From: HGM04593 sp045654885
Lineage (GTDB): Bacteria; Bacteroidota; Bacteroidia; Bacteroidales; Bacteroidaceae
Assembly: GCA_045654885.1 (NCBI GenBank)
Contig: JAZOOF010000004.1
Span: 1 to 64,000, forward strand
Length of the DNA stretch: 64,000 nt
Direction: 5' to 3'
Shown: one piece after another, positions 25,041-32,801 of the stretch
How positions within the stretch are numbered: position 1 is the stretch's first letter
How the letters are laid out: every line of letters starts with the position of its first letter
Notes under the pieces: generated by a model
Seen by the model: the letters and a program-made list of their open reading frames with translations, nothing else
Database searches by the model: none
What the model was told of the DNA's origin: nothing
Made by a program: the position numbers and the translations under genes

Positions 25041-27497
25041 TTATAATAGTCCGCCAATGGTGTAGACGATAAACGCTACCACCCATGCTACGGCGGTGTT
25101 ATATAGAATTGAAAATAGTGCCCACAGCTTGCTGCCGGTCTCGTGTGCTATTGCAGCAATTGTTGCAATGCAAGGGAAGAAGAGCAGGATGAAGACCAGG
25201 AATGCGGCTGCCGAGCGTGGTGTGAAGTCGCCCGATGTCCTCAGATCCTCGGTTATGCTCTCCTCCGAGTCGCTGCTGTAGAGCACACCAAGTGTGCTCA
25301 CAACAAGCTCTTTGGCCGGTATGCTTGTTATTATGGCAATGCCCGAGCGCCAGTTCTGTCCAATTGGAGCAAGCACAGGCTCCACCGCATGCCCAAGCAT
25401 GGCAATGAATGAGTTTTCGTTAATGCCGCTTATTGTACTCTCCTGGGCAACCTGTTCAATACTCTCACCTTGCATTGTTGCCACCATCTCGCTTTCCGTT
25501 TCGCTCATTTGCGCGAGTTTTCCGTTTTCACCTTCTATGGGTCTTGGGTAGTAGCTCAGGAACCAGATGACAATGGTAGAGAGCAGAATCACAGTACCAA
25601 TCTTCTTTATGTACTGTGCGCACTTCTCCCACATGTGGCGCAGTGTAGCGCGCAGTGTGGGCCAGCGGTAGGGGGGCAACTCCATCACGAACGGTGTCTC
25701 GTCCTTGTGGAACTTTGCAATCCTCAATAGGCGGGCAGTGATTATTGCAACAACAATTCCAAGCAGATAGAGCCCCATGAGCACCAGTGCGGCGTGCTTT
25801 GGGAAGAAGGCTCCTGTAAACAGGATGAGCACCGGCAGGCGGGCACTGCACGACATGAACGGCGTGATGAGCACTGTTATTATGCGGCTGCTGCGGCTCT
25901 CTATGGTGCGTGTTGCCATTATGGCAGGTACGTTACAGCCAAAGCCCATGAGCATTGGGATGAACGACTTGCCATGCAGTCCCATCTTGTGCATGAGCTT
26001 GTCCATGATGAAAGCCGCACGTGCCATGTATCCCGAATCCTCCATCAGCGAGATGAAGAGATAGAGTATCAATATCTGCGGAATGAACACCGCCACGCTG
26101 CCAATTCCGCTTATTATTCCGTTTACAAGCAGGTCCTGAACAGCTCCTGCCGGTATTATGGCTGTCACGCACTCACCGAACCAGGCAAAGAGCATCTCTA
26201 TCCACTCCTGCGGGTAGGCACCGAGCTTGAATACCGAGGTGAACATGGCCCACATCACAAGCAGGAAGATAGGGAATCCCAACCAGCGGTTGGCAACAAG
26301 GCGGTCAATGCGGTTGGTGTGCTTGTTGGTGTCCTTTGCTCCCGGTTTGTATGTCTCCTGCAGAGCTCCGTTTATGAAACCGTATTTGGCTCCATTGATG
26401 GCTGTTTCGGCATCCACTCCCATCTGCGACTGTATCTTCTTTGAACCCTCCTCGGCCAATGCCTTCCATCTCTCCACTTCAAGGCAGGTGTCAAGGTCGC
26501 GCAGTGCCTCCTTGTCATTTTCGAGCAGTTTCAATGCCCAGTAGCGCACGGGGAACTGTTGCGGCAGGTCATCGGCCTTGTGCATGGCAGCCGACAGCGG
26601 TGCAATCTGCTCCTCGATGATGTTTCCGTAGTTTATGTGAATGTGGCGTATGGTGTTGTTCCTGCCCTCAAACAGTTCAATCACTGTGTCGAGCAGTTTG
26701 TCGAGTCCCTTGTTGTTGCGTGCAACTGTGGGTATCATTGGAATACCCATCATGCCGCCAAGGTGAACGTAATTGACCTCGGCGCCCTTTGCCAGCAGCT
26801 CGTCATACATGTTCAGTGCAACCACAGTGCGTATGTTCATGTCAATGAGCTCTGTCGTGAGGTAGAGGTTGCGTTCGAGGTTCGATGCCACAACCGAGTT
26901 TATGATGATGTCGGGCATCTGTTCATATATGTGGCGGCGCACATAAATCTCCTCGGGCGAATAGGCCGCTATGGAGTATGTTCCGGGCAGGTCGGTAAGG
27001 TTTATGCGGTAGCCCTTGTAGTTGAAACTGCCGGTCTTTGCATCAACGGTCACGCCGCTGTAGTTGCCTACATGCTCGTTCTTGTTGGCAAGTGCGTTGA
27101 AAATTGATGTCTTGCCGCTGTTGGGGTTGCCCACCAGTGCAACGTTAATCACATTCCTTCTCTCGGTGGAGTGGTGGTAGCCGCTGCTGCACTGTCCGCT
27201 GCATCCCGCGCAACTCTCGCACAACGGCATGCAGTTGTACGTGGGTGCCGGCGCCATCTCGCGCTTGGCGTCCTCCTCGGGCAATACCTCAATCATTGCT
27301 GCCTCGTTGCGGCGCAACAGCACCTCATAGCCCATAACATGGTATTTGATGGGGTCGTGCATGGGAGAGTCGAGCACCGATGTCACCTTCTCACCACGAA
27401 TGAATCCCATCTCCATTATGCGCTTGCGGAAGCCACCGTGCCCCGACAGGCGCACGATGACCGCAGTCTCACCGTTTTTCAGCTCCGATAATTTCAT
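25041..27497 (-). CDS. feoAB: Fused ferrous iron transporter FeoA-FeoB
   Basis: An 818-residue fusion. Residues 1-76 form the FeoA SH3-like domain (MKLSELKNGETAVIVRLSGHGGFRKRIMEMGF). A Cys-rich linker follows with Cys at 89, 93, 96, 99 and 103 and a His pair at 108-109. The FeoB G-domain begins at about 117 (G1 GNPNSGKTS, then VGNYSGVTVDAKTG and LTDLPGTYS). From about 395 to the end come the membrane helices with the Gate motif CSARLPVLILF. It imports Fe2+ across the inner membrane. This gene heads a four-gene operon with hemerythrin, LuxR and fRMsr genes. A consensus promoter overlapped by two palindromes lies upstream. Confidence 0.95.
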   Translation of the reverse strand: MKLSELKNGETAVIVRLSGHGGFRKRIMEMGFIRGEKVTSVLDSPMHDPIKYHVMGYEVLLRRNEAAMIEVLPEEDAKREMAPAPTYNCMPLCESCAGCSGQCSSGYHHSTERRNVINVALVGNPNSGKTSIFNALANKNEHVGNYSGVTVDAKTGSFNYKGYRINLTDLPGTYSIAAYSPEEIYVRRHIYEQMPDIIINSVVASNLERNLYLTTELIDMNIRTVVALNMYDELLAKGAEVNYVHLGGMMGIPMIPTVARNNKGLDKLLDTVIELFEGRNNTIRHIHINYGNIIEEQIAPLSAAMHKADDLPQQFPVRYWALKLLENDKEALRDLDTCLEVERWKALAEEGSKKIQSQMGVDAETAINGAKYGFINGALQETYKPGAKDTNKHTNRIDRLVANRWLGFPIFLLVMWAMFTSVFKLGAYPQEWIEMLFAWFGECVTAIIPAGAVQDLLVNGIISGIGSVAVFIPQILILYLFISLMEDSGYMARAAFIMDKLMHKMGLHGKSFIPMLMGFGCNVPAIMATRTIESRSSRIITVLITPFMSCSARLPVLILFTGAFFPKHAALVLMGLYLLGIVVAIITARLLRIAKFHKDETPFVMELPPYRWPTLRATLRHMWEKCAQYIKKIGTVILLSTIVIWFLSYYPRPIEGENGKLAQMSETESEMVATMQGESIEQVAQESTISGINENSFIAMLGHAVEPVLAPIGQNWRSGIAIITSIPAKELVVSTLGVLYSSDSEESITEDLRTSGDFTPRSAAAFLVFILLFFPCIATIAAIAHETGSKLWALFSILYNTAVAWVVAFIVYTIGGLL

Positions 27498-27555
27498 CTT
27501 CTTTTGTCTTTTGGCATAGGGCTTTCACTTGCTGGTGTAGCCTCTGTCGCTTTTA

Positions 27556-27616
27556 TTTTTGCATTTTAATGCAAAAATAGCTCTCTTTTACTATATTGGC
27601 AATAGCTATAATTGCC
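27556..27616 (-). promoter_or_regulatory. feoAB promoter with two overlapping palindromes
   Basis: On the minus strand, TTG (27600-27602) and TATTTTTG (27572-27579) are separated by 20 bases, an exact Bacteroides-type promoter. A perfect 10-bp inverted repeat (27556-27565 and 27568-27577, TTTTTGCATT arms) covers the -7 box. A second repeat (GGCAAT at 27598-27603, ATTGCC at 27611-27616) covers the -33 box. Both positions suit operators for an iron- or redox-responsive repressor or activator. Confidence 0.6.
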
Positions 27617-27759
27617 CAAAACATGCTTTTTTTTAGTTATTTATAACTAACTCCGTTACGGTAGACACATGTTGTTACTGCTTCCCGCCATTTTCATGAT
27701 AATTTGTTATTGCACACCTGCTTTTATGCAACTAATTTTGCACTGTCCGAAATATGTTT

Positions 27760-27858
27760 GTTGGATAGACCATATAGAATTGTATTATCTTTATTGCCCT
27801 TTGCCGGGCATAAACAGAGGAGAACGTTTTAAGCTGTCGTTCTCCTCTGCAGTTTTTT
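27760..27858 (+). ncRNA. Candidate small RNA upstream of feoAB
   Basis: TATGTTTG at 27753-27760 is an exact -7 match on the plus strand, and about 55 bases further lies a 12-bp terminator stem followed by TTTTTT. A transcript of roughly 90 bases would result, with no good start codon or reading frame. No -33 box is obvious at the right distance, so this is only a candidate. The hairpin may instead serve the minus-strand His-rich gene. Confidence 0.25.
27815..27857. terminator. 12-bp terminator hairpin
   Basis: CAGAGGAGAACG pairs perfectly with CGTTCTCCTCTG (27815-27826, 27838-27849) and is followed on the plus strand by CAGTTTTTTC. On the minus strand it is 77 bases downstream of the His-rich gene and is followed by a short T run. 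Confidence 0.7.
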
Positions 27859-27925
27859 CTAATCAGTTGTCAGTAGTAAAATAGTGCTATATTTCAATCT
27901 CATCATTATTCTCCTCTTGTTGTCA

Positions 27926-28318
27926 TCAGTCGGCTATTGCTGATATCAATGCTGCAAGGCCTATGATTGTTGCGGCTGTCTCGGCAGCACCGTTGTCACA
28001 GTGGTGGTGATGGTGGTGATGGTGATGATGATAGCGGGGCGGTGGTGGAGGTGGCAACGGGCGCGGCATTGGTCTGCGGTGTCTCCTTGCAACCGGTGGC
28101 ATTGGTCTCCTCTCCTTCTCCCTCTTGTCGAACTTCTGCTTGCCGGGTTTGCCGTGACGTGCATTGTCGAACTTCATATTCGCCTCCTTCCTGTCATTCT
28201 TCCTTACTCTGTTTTCCACTCTGGGTCTTGCTGAATCCCTGTTGTTGTTCTTTGCCATCATCTGTGCAGGAGCGAGCAACATGCTCATCATCACTGCAAA
28301 AATCATCATCTTTTTCAT
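27926..28318 (-). CDS. Small secreted His-rich protein (paralogue of 28376-28795)
   Basis: A 130-residue exported protein with a Met-rich signal peptide (MKKMMIFAVMMSMLLAPAQMMA). The mature part is strongly basic (NNRDSARPRVENRVRKNDRKE), then Pro-rich, then has ten consecutive His followed by Cys-Asp. A short hydrophobic C-terminal segment reads AATIIGLAALISAIAD. A run of ten His next to Cys suggests binding of Ni, Zn, Cu or Fe. Signal peptide and C-terminal segment are nearly the same as in the neighbouring 28376-28795 gene, while the middle differs, so the two are tandem duplicates with changed cores. It is upstream of feoAB but separated from it by 428 bp. No known function. Confidence 0.7.
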   Translation of the reverse strand: MKKMMIFAVMMSMLLAPAQMMAKNNNRDSARPRVENRVRKNDRKEANMKFDNARHGKPGKQKFDKREKERRPMPPVARRHRRPMPRPLPPPPPPRYHHHHHHHHHHCDNGAAETAATIIGLAALISAIAD

Positions 28319-28375
28319 AACTATAAGTTTTTTGTGGTTATTTACCGGGGTGCCGTTATCTCAAATTCTTCTTGT

Positions 28376-28795
28376 TCAGTTTGCGATCAGTGCAACCAAT
28401 GCAGCCAGGCCTACAACTGTCGCTACTGCGTTTACAGGGTTTACTTCATTTATTACGTTTACCTGTACCTTCTGCTGTGGACGTGGTTTGGGCTGTTTAA
28501 CGATTATTGGTTTTGGCTTCGGTTTCTTTACAACTATAGGTTTGGGCTGTTTCTTGTTGTTCCAGTCATTCTTCTTATTGTCCTTGAATTTGTCTTTCTT
28601 TTCATTCTTCTTGTTGTCGAACTTCTTGTCGTCCTTGCCCTTTTTGTCCTCCTTGAACTTGTCGTCTTTCTTCTCCTTTTTGTTATCTACTCTGTTTTCA
28701 ACTCTTGGCTTGGCATTCTTGTCGTTCTTTGCCATCATCTGTGCAGGCATAAGCATCATGCTCATCATCACTGCAAAAATCATCATCTTTTTCAT
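28376..28795 (-). CDS. Small secreted Lys-rich protein (paralogue of 27926-28318)
   Basis: A 139-residue exported protein. The signal peptide (MKKMMIFAVMMSMMLMPAQMMA) matches that of the neighbouring His-rich gene almost residue for residue, and RVENRV follows in both. The middle is an extremely Lys/Asp-rich low-complexity stretch (for example KKEKKDDKFKEDKKGKDDKK), then KPKPKPIIVKQPKPRP repeats. The C-terminal segment VATVVGLAALVALIAN is again shared and could anchor the protein. Start 28795 is preferred over 28804 because it aligns with the paralogue. A consensus promoter lies 60 bases upstream. The function is unknown; the charged core could bind surface polymers or nucleic acid. Confidence 0.7.
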   Translation of the reverse strand: MKKMMIFAVMMSMMLMPAQMMAKNDKNAKPRVENRVDNKKEKKDDKFKEDKKGKDDKKFDNKKNEKKDKFKDNKKNDWNNKKQPKPIVVKKPKPKPIIVKQPKPRPQQKVQVNVINEVNPVNAVATVVGLAALVALIAN

Positions 28796-28854
28796 AGCTT
28801 TCAATTTTAAATGTTAAACCTGTTTTTTGAAACTTATCTCGTTTGTTTCTGATG

Positions 28855-28885
28855 CAAAAGTAATGGTACAAAAATCCCCCTGCAA
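28855..28885 (-). promoter_or_regulatory. Promoter of the His/Lys-rich gene pair
   Basis: TTG (28883-28885) and TACTTTTG (28855-28862) on the minus strand are separated by 20 bases. The -33 box falls inside the terminator stem of the upstream sialic acid operon, so the two signals are merged in a very compact arrangement. Confidence 0.6.
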
Positions 28886-28912
28886 TTGATTATTCCTAAT
28901 CGTTGCAGGGGG
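28867..28912 (-). terminator. Terminator of the sialic acid operon
   Basis: The perfect 10-bp stem CCCCCTGCAA/TTGCAGGGGG (28903-28912 and 28876-28885 on the minus strand) is followed by ATTTTTG. Confidence 0.75.
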
Positions 28913-28975
28913 TTGTCCTAATAGTTGTAGGAGATTTCCTCTTGCGAGGTGTACTCTGTTGATTATAAATCTATT

Positions 28976-31558
28976 TTATTTGCTGCCTTTGAGGTATGAA
29001 CCGAGCGAGAGCAACCAAGCTACAACAATGCTCACTACCATACCTATGGCTCCAAAGAGCAGGAAGTTGGCATCGGTGTATTCGCTCATGCAGAACACTA
29101 CTATCTCGCCGGCAACAAAGCCGGCAAGTGCAGCATATCCCTTTACGCGCTTCATGAACACGGCAATGAAGAACAGGCCTCCCAGTCCGCTGGTGAGGAG
29201 TCCCAATGCCTCGTTGAAGAAGTCGAGGAACGACTGTATGTTCCATGTTGCCATGAACAGGGCGAGCAACAGGCCTACAACACCGCTGACTATTGATGCC
29301 CAACGTGCAACAACAACAAGCTGCGAGTCGGTTGTGCCGGTGCGGAAACGTTTCCAAAAGTCAATGGAGAACGCTGTTGCCACGCTGTTGATGTTGCTCG
29401 ATATGGTACTCATGGTTGCTGCAAAGATGGCTGCAATGAGTGCTCCTGCAACACCGGCCGGCATCTGACTCATCATGAAGAACGGGAAGATTGCATCCGA
29501 TTGCCCCATGGTTATGTCAAGCTCGGCAGGGTGTGTCTTGTAGAATGTGTAGAGTCCTGTACCAATCATATAAAAGGCCACTGACACAAACACGCTCATC
29601 ACACCGTTGACCAGGATACCGCGACCGGCCGATTTCTCGTCGGGGGTGGTGAGGTAGCGCTGTATTACGGTCTGGTCCGAGGTATATGATATGAGGTTGT
29701 TGGCAAGACCGCCGAGTATTATTACCCACCATGTGGCCTGTGACCATGTGTTGCTCCAGTCGAAGAGCTGCAGTTTGTCATTCTCCAAAGCTATGTTTAT
29801 GCAGCCGCTTATTCCACCCTCGGTACCCATTGCCAGGTACACCACCGCGAATATTGCGCCGAATACAAGTATCAGTCCCTGGACTACATCGCCCCATATT
29901 ACGGCCTCGACACCTCCCATGGTACAGTAGATGATTGTAACCAATCCCATGAGCACTATGCACAGATAGATGTCAATGCCTGTTACGGCTGTAAGTGCAA
30001 GTGATGGAAGGTAGAGCACAATGGCCATGCGTACAATCATGAATACGCAGAACAGTGTAGATGCCAGCATGCGGGTGAAGAGGTTGAAACGTTTCTCCAG
30101 TATCTCGTATGCGCTGGTGACGTTGAGTTTGCGGAAGTAGGGGAGGTAATACTTTATCACCGGGAAACTTACAAGCAGAATCATCCACAGCATGGGGTAG
30201 TAGGTCCAGTTTGTGGTGTAGGCCTTTGCCGGGATGGTCATGTAGGTGATTGCCGATAGCATGGTGGCATAGATACTTATGCCGGCTGCCCACCAGGGGA
30301 TGCGTCCGCCGCCCTTGAAGAAGTCCTCGGCACCGTTTTCCTTGCGCATGAAGTAGAATCCCATTCCCAACATGGCAACAAGGTACAGGGCAAGTACTGT
30401 CCAGTTGAGCCAACCGAAACTCTTTTCGTTGCTCACCTCAATGTGTGTCACGTCGGTACTGCGCACACCGGGCATCAATTCACCGCCGCTGTAGCTCCAG
30501 CCTTTGCCACCGACCTCGGGGGTGAGGCATGCACCGGCGCGGGCAAGCAGGCTGCTGCCCGGCAATGTGCCCCATGAGTCGGTGATTGTGTGGTAGGTAA
30601 GTACATCGTGGCGGAATCTGTACCAGTCGGGTGTGTGGCGCAGATAGAGGCTGTCCTGTCTGCCTTCGATGGCACTGAGGAAAATGTCGTGGTCGACACC
30701 GCCGAAGAAGAGTACATGGCTGTAACCTACAGTGCTGCATGTGCTGCCCACAACGGCCTGTATTTGCTGTTTGCGCTCAGTGTCGTTGCTGTTCTCTATC
30801 CATGCCAATGTCGGCGATGTACGTTTCCATTGTGTCGCACCGCCATTCTTCAGTTCTGCGATAGGCATGTACACTCCATCGGTGTGCACTTTTGCCTCCA
30901 TCTTTTCGGTCTTGGGCTGGTAGCCTCCGAAAATGAAGAGGGCATAGCCGGTGGCTGTGTTCTGCACGGCAACGCATGGCTGCAGGCGGCACTCGTCGGG
31001 CAACTCGGCAACCTTGCTCCAAACTCCACTGTTTTCACCTTCCACCTTTCCGCTTTGACTTGCGTCGACCGTTGGTTCACCTTTCTGCTTTCCGCTAATA
31101 GACAGTGCATACACATTCCTGTTTGGTGTACCGTTAGTCTGTCCACCGGCTACCCAAACCATACCGTCGTGATAGGTGGCCGCAAAGTTATCCAAGCCTA
31201 CAGGTAGGGATTCAATGGGAGTTGATGTTCCGTCTGTTGCGCTGATGAATGTACAGTCGCTCAGTGAGCCGTGTGCATCCATTCCGCCCAGGAACAGTGC
31301 ACCGTCGGGTACCTGCACGCTGGCGCCATAGGCTTGTGGGTAGTACACTTTCTGTCCGCCATCGGCGCAGGGAACATCGGGGAAATTGCATCCTCCGTAG
31401 GTATGCAGCCCATCAGCTGTCCAGACCGCATAGTGACCCGAGACAGCATTGTCCAATGGCTGTGACGGTGTGACGGTAACCTTGTTCTGCGCTATTCCCA
31501 ACATTGAGCATAGCAGAACGAGTGATAGGAAAATATGTCTTTTCATACAATGAATCAT
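28976..31558 (-). CDS. Fusion of permuted sialic acid mutarotase (kelch) and SSS-family sodium symporter
   Basis: An 860-residue two-part protein. A signal peptide (KRHIFLSLVLLCSMLGIAQ) leads to a kelch beta-propeller (residues about 25-370 with repeats such as DGALFLGGMDAHG, DGMVWVAGGQTNG, YALFIFGGYQPKT, HVLFFGGVDHD). This fits the cyclically permuted NanM-type mutarotase that speeds interconversion of sialic acid anomers. From about 385 on come some 13 hydrophobic segments of a sodium:solute symporter (DFFKGGGRIPWWAAGISIYATMLSAIT, GGLANNLISYTSDQTVIQRYLT, IFAATMSTISSNINSVATAFS). Thus capture and import of sialic acid are joined. ATG 31558 overlaps the nanE stop as ATGA; ATG 31546 is the alternative. 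It is the third gene of the nan operon. Confidence 0.88.
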   Translation of the reverse strand: MIHCMKRHIFLSLVLLCSMLGIAQNKVTVTPSQPLDNAVSGHYAVWTADGLHTYGGCNFPDVPCADGGQKVYYPQAYGASVQVPDGALFLGGMDAHGSLSDCTFISATDGTSTPIESLPVGLDNFAATYHDGMVWVAGGQTNGTPNRNVYALSISGKQKGEPTVDASQSGKVEGENSGVWSKVAELPDECRLQPCVAVQNTATGYALFIFGGYQPKTEKMEAKVHTDGVYMPIAELKNGGATQWKRTSPTLAWIENSNDTERKQQIQAVVGSTCSTVGYSHVLFFGGVDHDIFLSAIEGRQDSLYLRHTPDWYRFRHDVLTYHTITDSWGTLPGSSLLARAGACLTPEVGGKGWSYSGGELMPGVRSTDVTHIEVSNEKSFGWLNWTVLALYLVAMLGMGFYFMRKENGAEDFFKGGGRIPWWAAGISIYATMLSAITYMTIPAKAYTTNWTYYPMLWMILLVSFPVIKYYLPYFRKLNVTSAYEILEKRFNLFTRMLASTLFCVFMIVRMAIVLYLPSLALTAVTGIDIYLCIVLMGLVTIIYCTMGGVEAVIWGDVVQGLILVFGAIFAVVYLAMGTEGGISGCINIALENDKLQLFDWSNTWSQATWWVIILGGLANNLISYTSDQTVIQRYLTTPDEKSAGRGILVNGVMSVFVSVAFYMIGTGLYTFYKTHPAELDITMGQSDAIFPFFMMSQMPAGVAGALIAAIFAATMSTISSNINSVATAFSIDFWKRFRTGTTDSQLVVVARWASIVSGVVGLLLALFMATWNIQSFLDFFNEALGLLTSGLGGLFFIAVFMKRVKGYAALAGFVAGEIVVFCMSEYTDANFLLFGAIGMVVSIVVAWLLSLGSYLKGSK

Positions 31559-32730
31559 TTTGTCAGTTCCTTGCAAAGGTCAAACGACTTTATCATCATT
31601 CTTGGAATGTGGAACGGGCCTTTGAAGATATTACCCTTGGCCGGCTGAGCCACAGTGCCGTCGCGGTGCAGATAGCCGTACCACTCGCCGCACTCGGCAT
31701 CGGGGAAATGTGCATATGTCCATTCGCTAATCTGCTTGTGCCATATGAGGTATTTGTCGTCACCTGTTGCCTCGTAGGCATAGAGTGTGGCTATGATTGC
31801 CTCGGTCTGTGGCCACCAGAACTTCATGTCCTGCGAGTAGTCCTGCGGTGGCAGGTTGCGGCAGTCTCGGAAGTTGATGATGCCGCCATACTGCTTGTCC
31901 CAGCCCCATTCCCAAGACCAGTCAAGGATTTGCAGGGCCTGCTGTGTAAGCTCCTTGTCCCAACCGCGGTGTTTTGCTTCTTCAAGCAGGAACCATGCGG
32001 TCTCAATGCAGTGACCGGGGTTAATCAAACGGCCGTTGATGGTATCGATGAACTCGCCGTTCGGGCCCACTGTCTCAAGCAATGCCTCGAATTCGGGCTT
32101 CATGAAGTCCTTGATCGATGCTATTGACTCGTCAATCTGCTCGTCGAGTACAGGGTCGCTGATTACGTTACGTATGCGTGATGCGGTGTTGATGAGAATC
32201 ATTACCAACGAGTGTCCTTTTGCCTGCAATGCCGGCAGGTATTTTGGCTCCATGTAACCGGGTGTGGCAACGAACTTGCGTATGTCCTTGAACAGGTCGA
32301 GTGCCTTCCGGGCATATGTCATGTCACCGCTTGCCTTTGCATACTCGGCCATGGCAATGGCAGCAAAGCTCTCCGAGAATACGTAGCGGCGCTTGCGCAG
32401 CGGTGTTCCGTCGGCCATCACCTCAAAGTACATGCGGCCGTCGGTGTCGAAACAGTGTGCCTCGATGAAATCGATGGTGCTCTTGGCTGCTGCAAGCCAC
32501 TCGGGGTTCTTCTCTATTGTGTTGTATGCGAAACTGCATACAAAGGCAAAACGGCCCTGGAACCACACCGATTTGGTGCTGTCGATGAGTGAACCGTCGC
32601 GGTCTACACAGGTGTACACACCGCCGTTCACGCGGTCGAGTCCGTTCTTTAGCCAGAAAGGCATAATATCGTTTACAAGGTCGTCGCGGTACTTCTGCGA
32701 CCAGCCGTTCAAATATTCATTCCAATTCAT
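31555..32730 (-). CDS. nanE: AGE-family epimerase (N-acylglucosamine 2-epimerase)
   Basis: A 391-residue (alpha/alpha)6-barrel enzyme that interconverts N-acetylmannosamine and N-acetylglucosamine. It replaces the unrelated NanE of E. coli in Bacteroidota. Visible family blocks are NGGVYTCVDRDG, DSTKSVWFQGRFAF, YVFSESFAAIAMAEYA, GHSLVMIL, NPGHCIETAWFLLEEA and KFWWPQTEAI; the last two contain His and other residues near the active site. It lies between N-acetylneuraminate lyase and the mutarotase-symporter gene, which fits its place in sialic acid breakdown (Neu5Ac to ManNAc to GlcNAc). The stop overlaps the next start by 4 bp (ATGA). Confidence 0.93.
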   Translation of the reverse strand: MNWNEYLNGWSQKYRDDLVNDIMPFWLKNGLDRVNGGVYTCVDRDGSLIDSTKSVWFQGRFAFVCSFAYNTIEKNPEWLAAAKSTIDFIEAHCFDTDGRMYFEVMADGTPLRKRRYVFSESFAAIAMAEYAKASGDMTYARKALDLFKDIRKFVATPGYMEPKYLPALQAKGHSLVMILINTASRIRNVISDPVLDEQIDESIASIKDFMKPEFEALLETVGPNGEFIDTINGRLINPGHCIETAWFLLEEAKHRGWDKELTQQALQILDWSWEWGWDKQYGGIINFRDCRNLPPQDYSQDMKFWWPQTEAIIATLYAYEATGDDKYLIWHKQISEWTYAHFPDAECGEWYGYLHRDGTVAQPAKGNIFKGPFHIPRMMIKSFDLCKELTK

Positions 32731-32761
32731 AGTATTTGGGTTGATTTGTTGTATTGAATTA

Positions 32762-32797
32762 AAGTCCCCTATCCTTGGGAGAGGGTTAGGGTGAGGC
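32762..32797. repeat. Palindromic REP-like intergenic motif
   Basis: The 71-bp gap between nanE and nanL contains, on the minus strand, CCTCACCCTAACCCTCTCCC, a widely scattered intergenic motif in bacteria, followed by AAGGATAGGGGA, which partly folds back on it. It could be a REP-type element or an mRNA-stabilising hairpin between the two genes. The identification is from memory of the motif. Confidence 0.45.
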
Positions 32798-32801
32798 TTC
32801 T

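Larger units (their letters stand above)
27617..27925. other. Non-coding stretch upstream of feoAB
   Basis: This stretch, together with the promoter region, forms a 428-bp gap without a convincing gene. A 71-codon frame at 27669-27884 has no family features, and its 3' end runs through a terminator hairpin. The stretch does hold an exact -7 match (TATGTTTG, 27753-27760) followed about 55 bases later by a terminator, which together could define a short RNA. Confidence 0.5.

Noticed and set aside
25794..26444. 216-codon plus-strand frame inside feoAB
   Set aside because: Antisense to the conserved FeoB membrane domain, with no family features.
27669..27884. 71-codon plus-strand frame upstream of feoAB
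   Set aside because: It contains a -7-like element and runs through a terminator hairpin near its end; its composition is not protein-like beyond a hydrophobic start.
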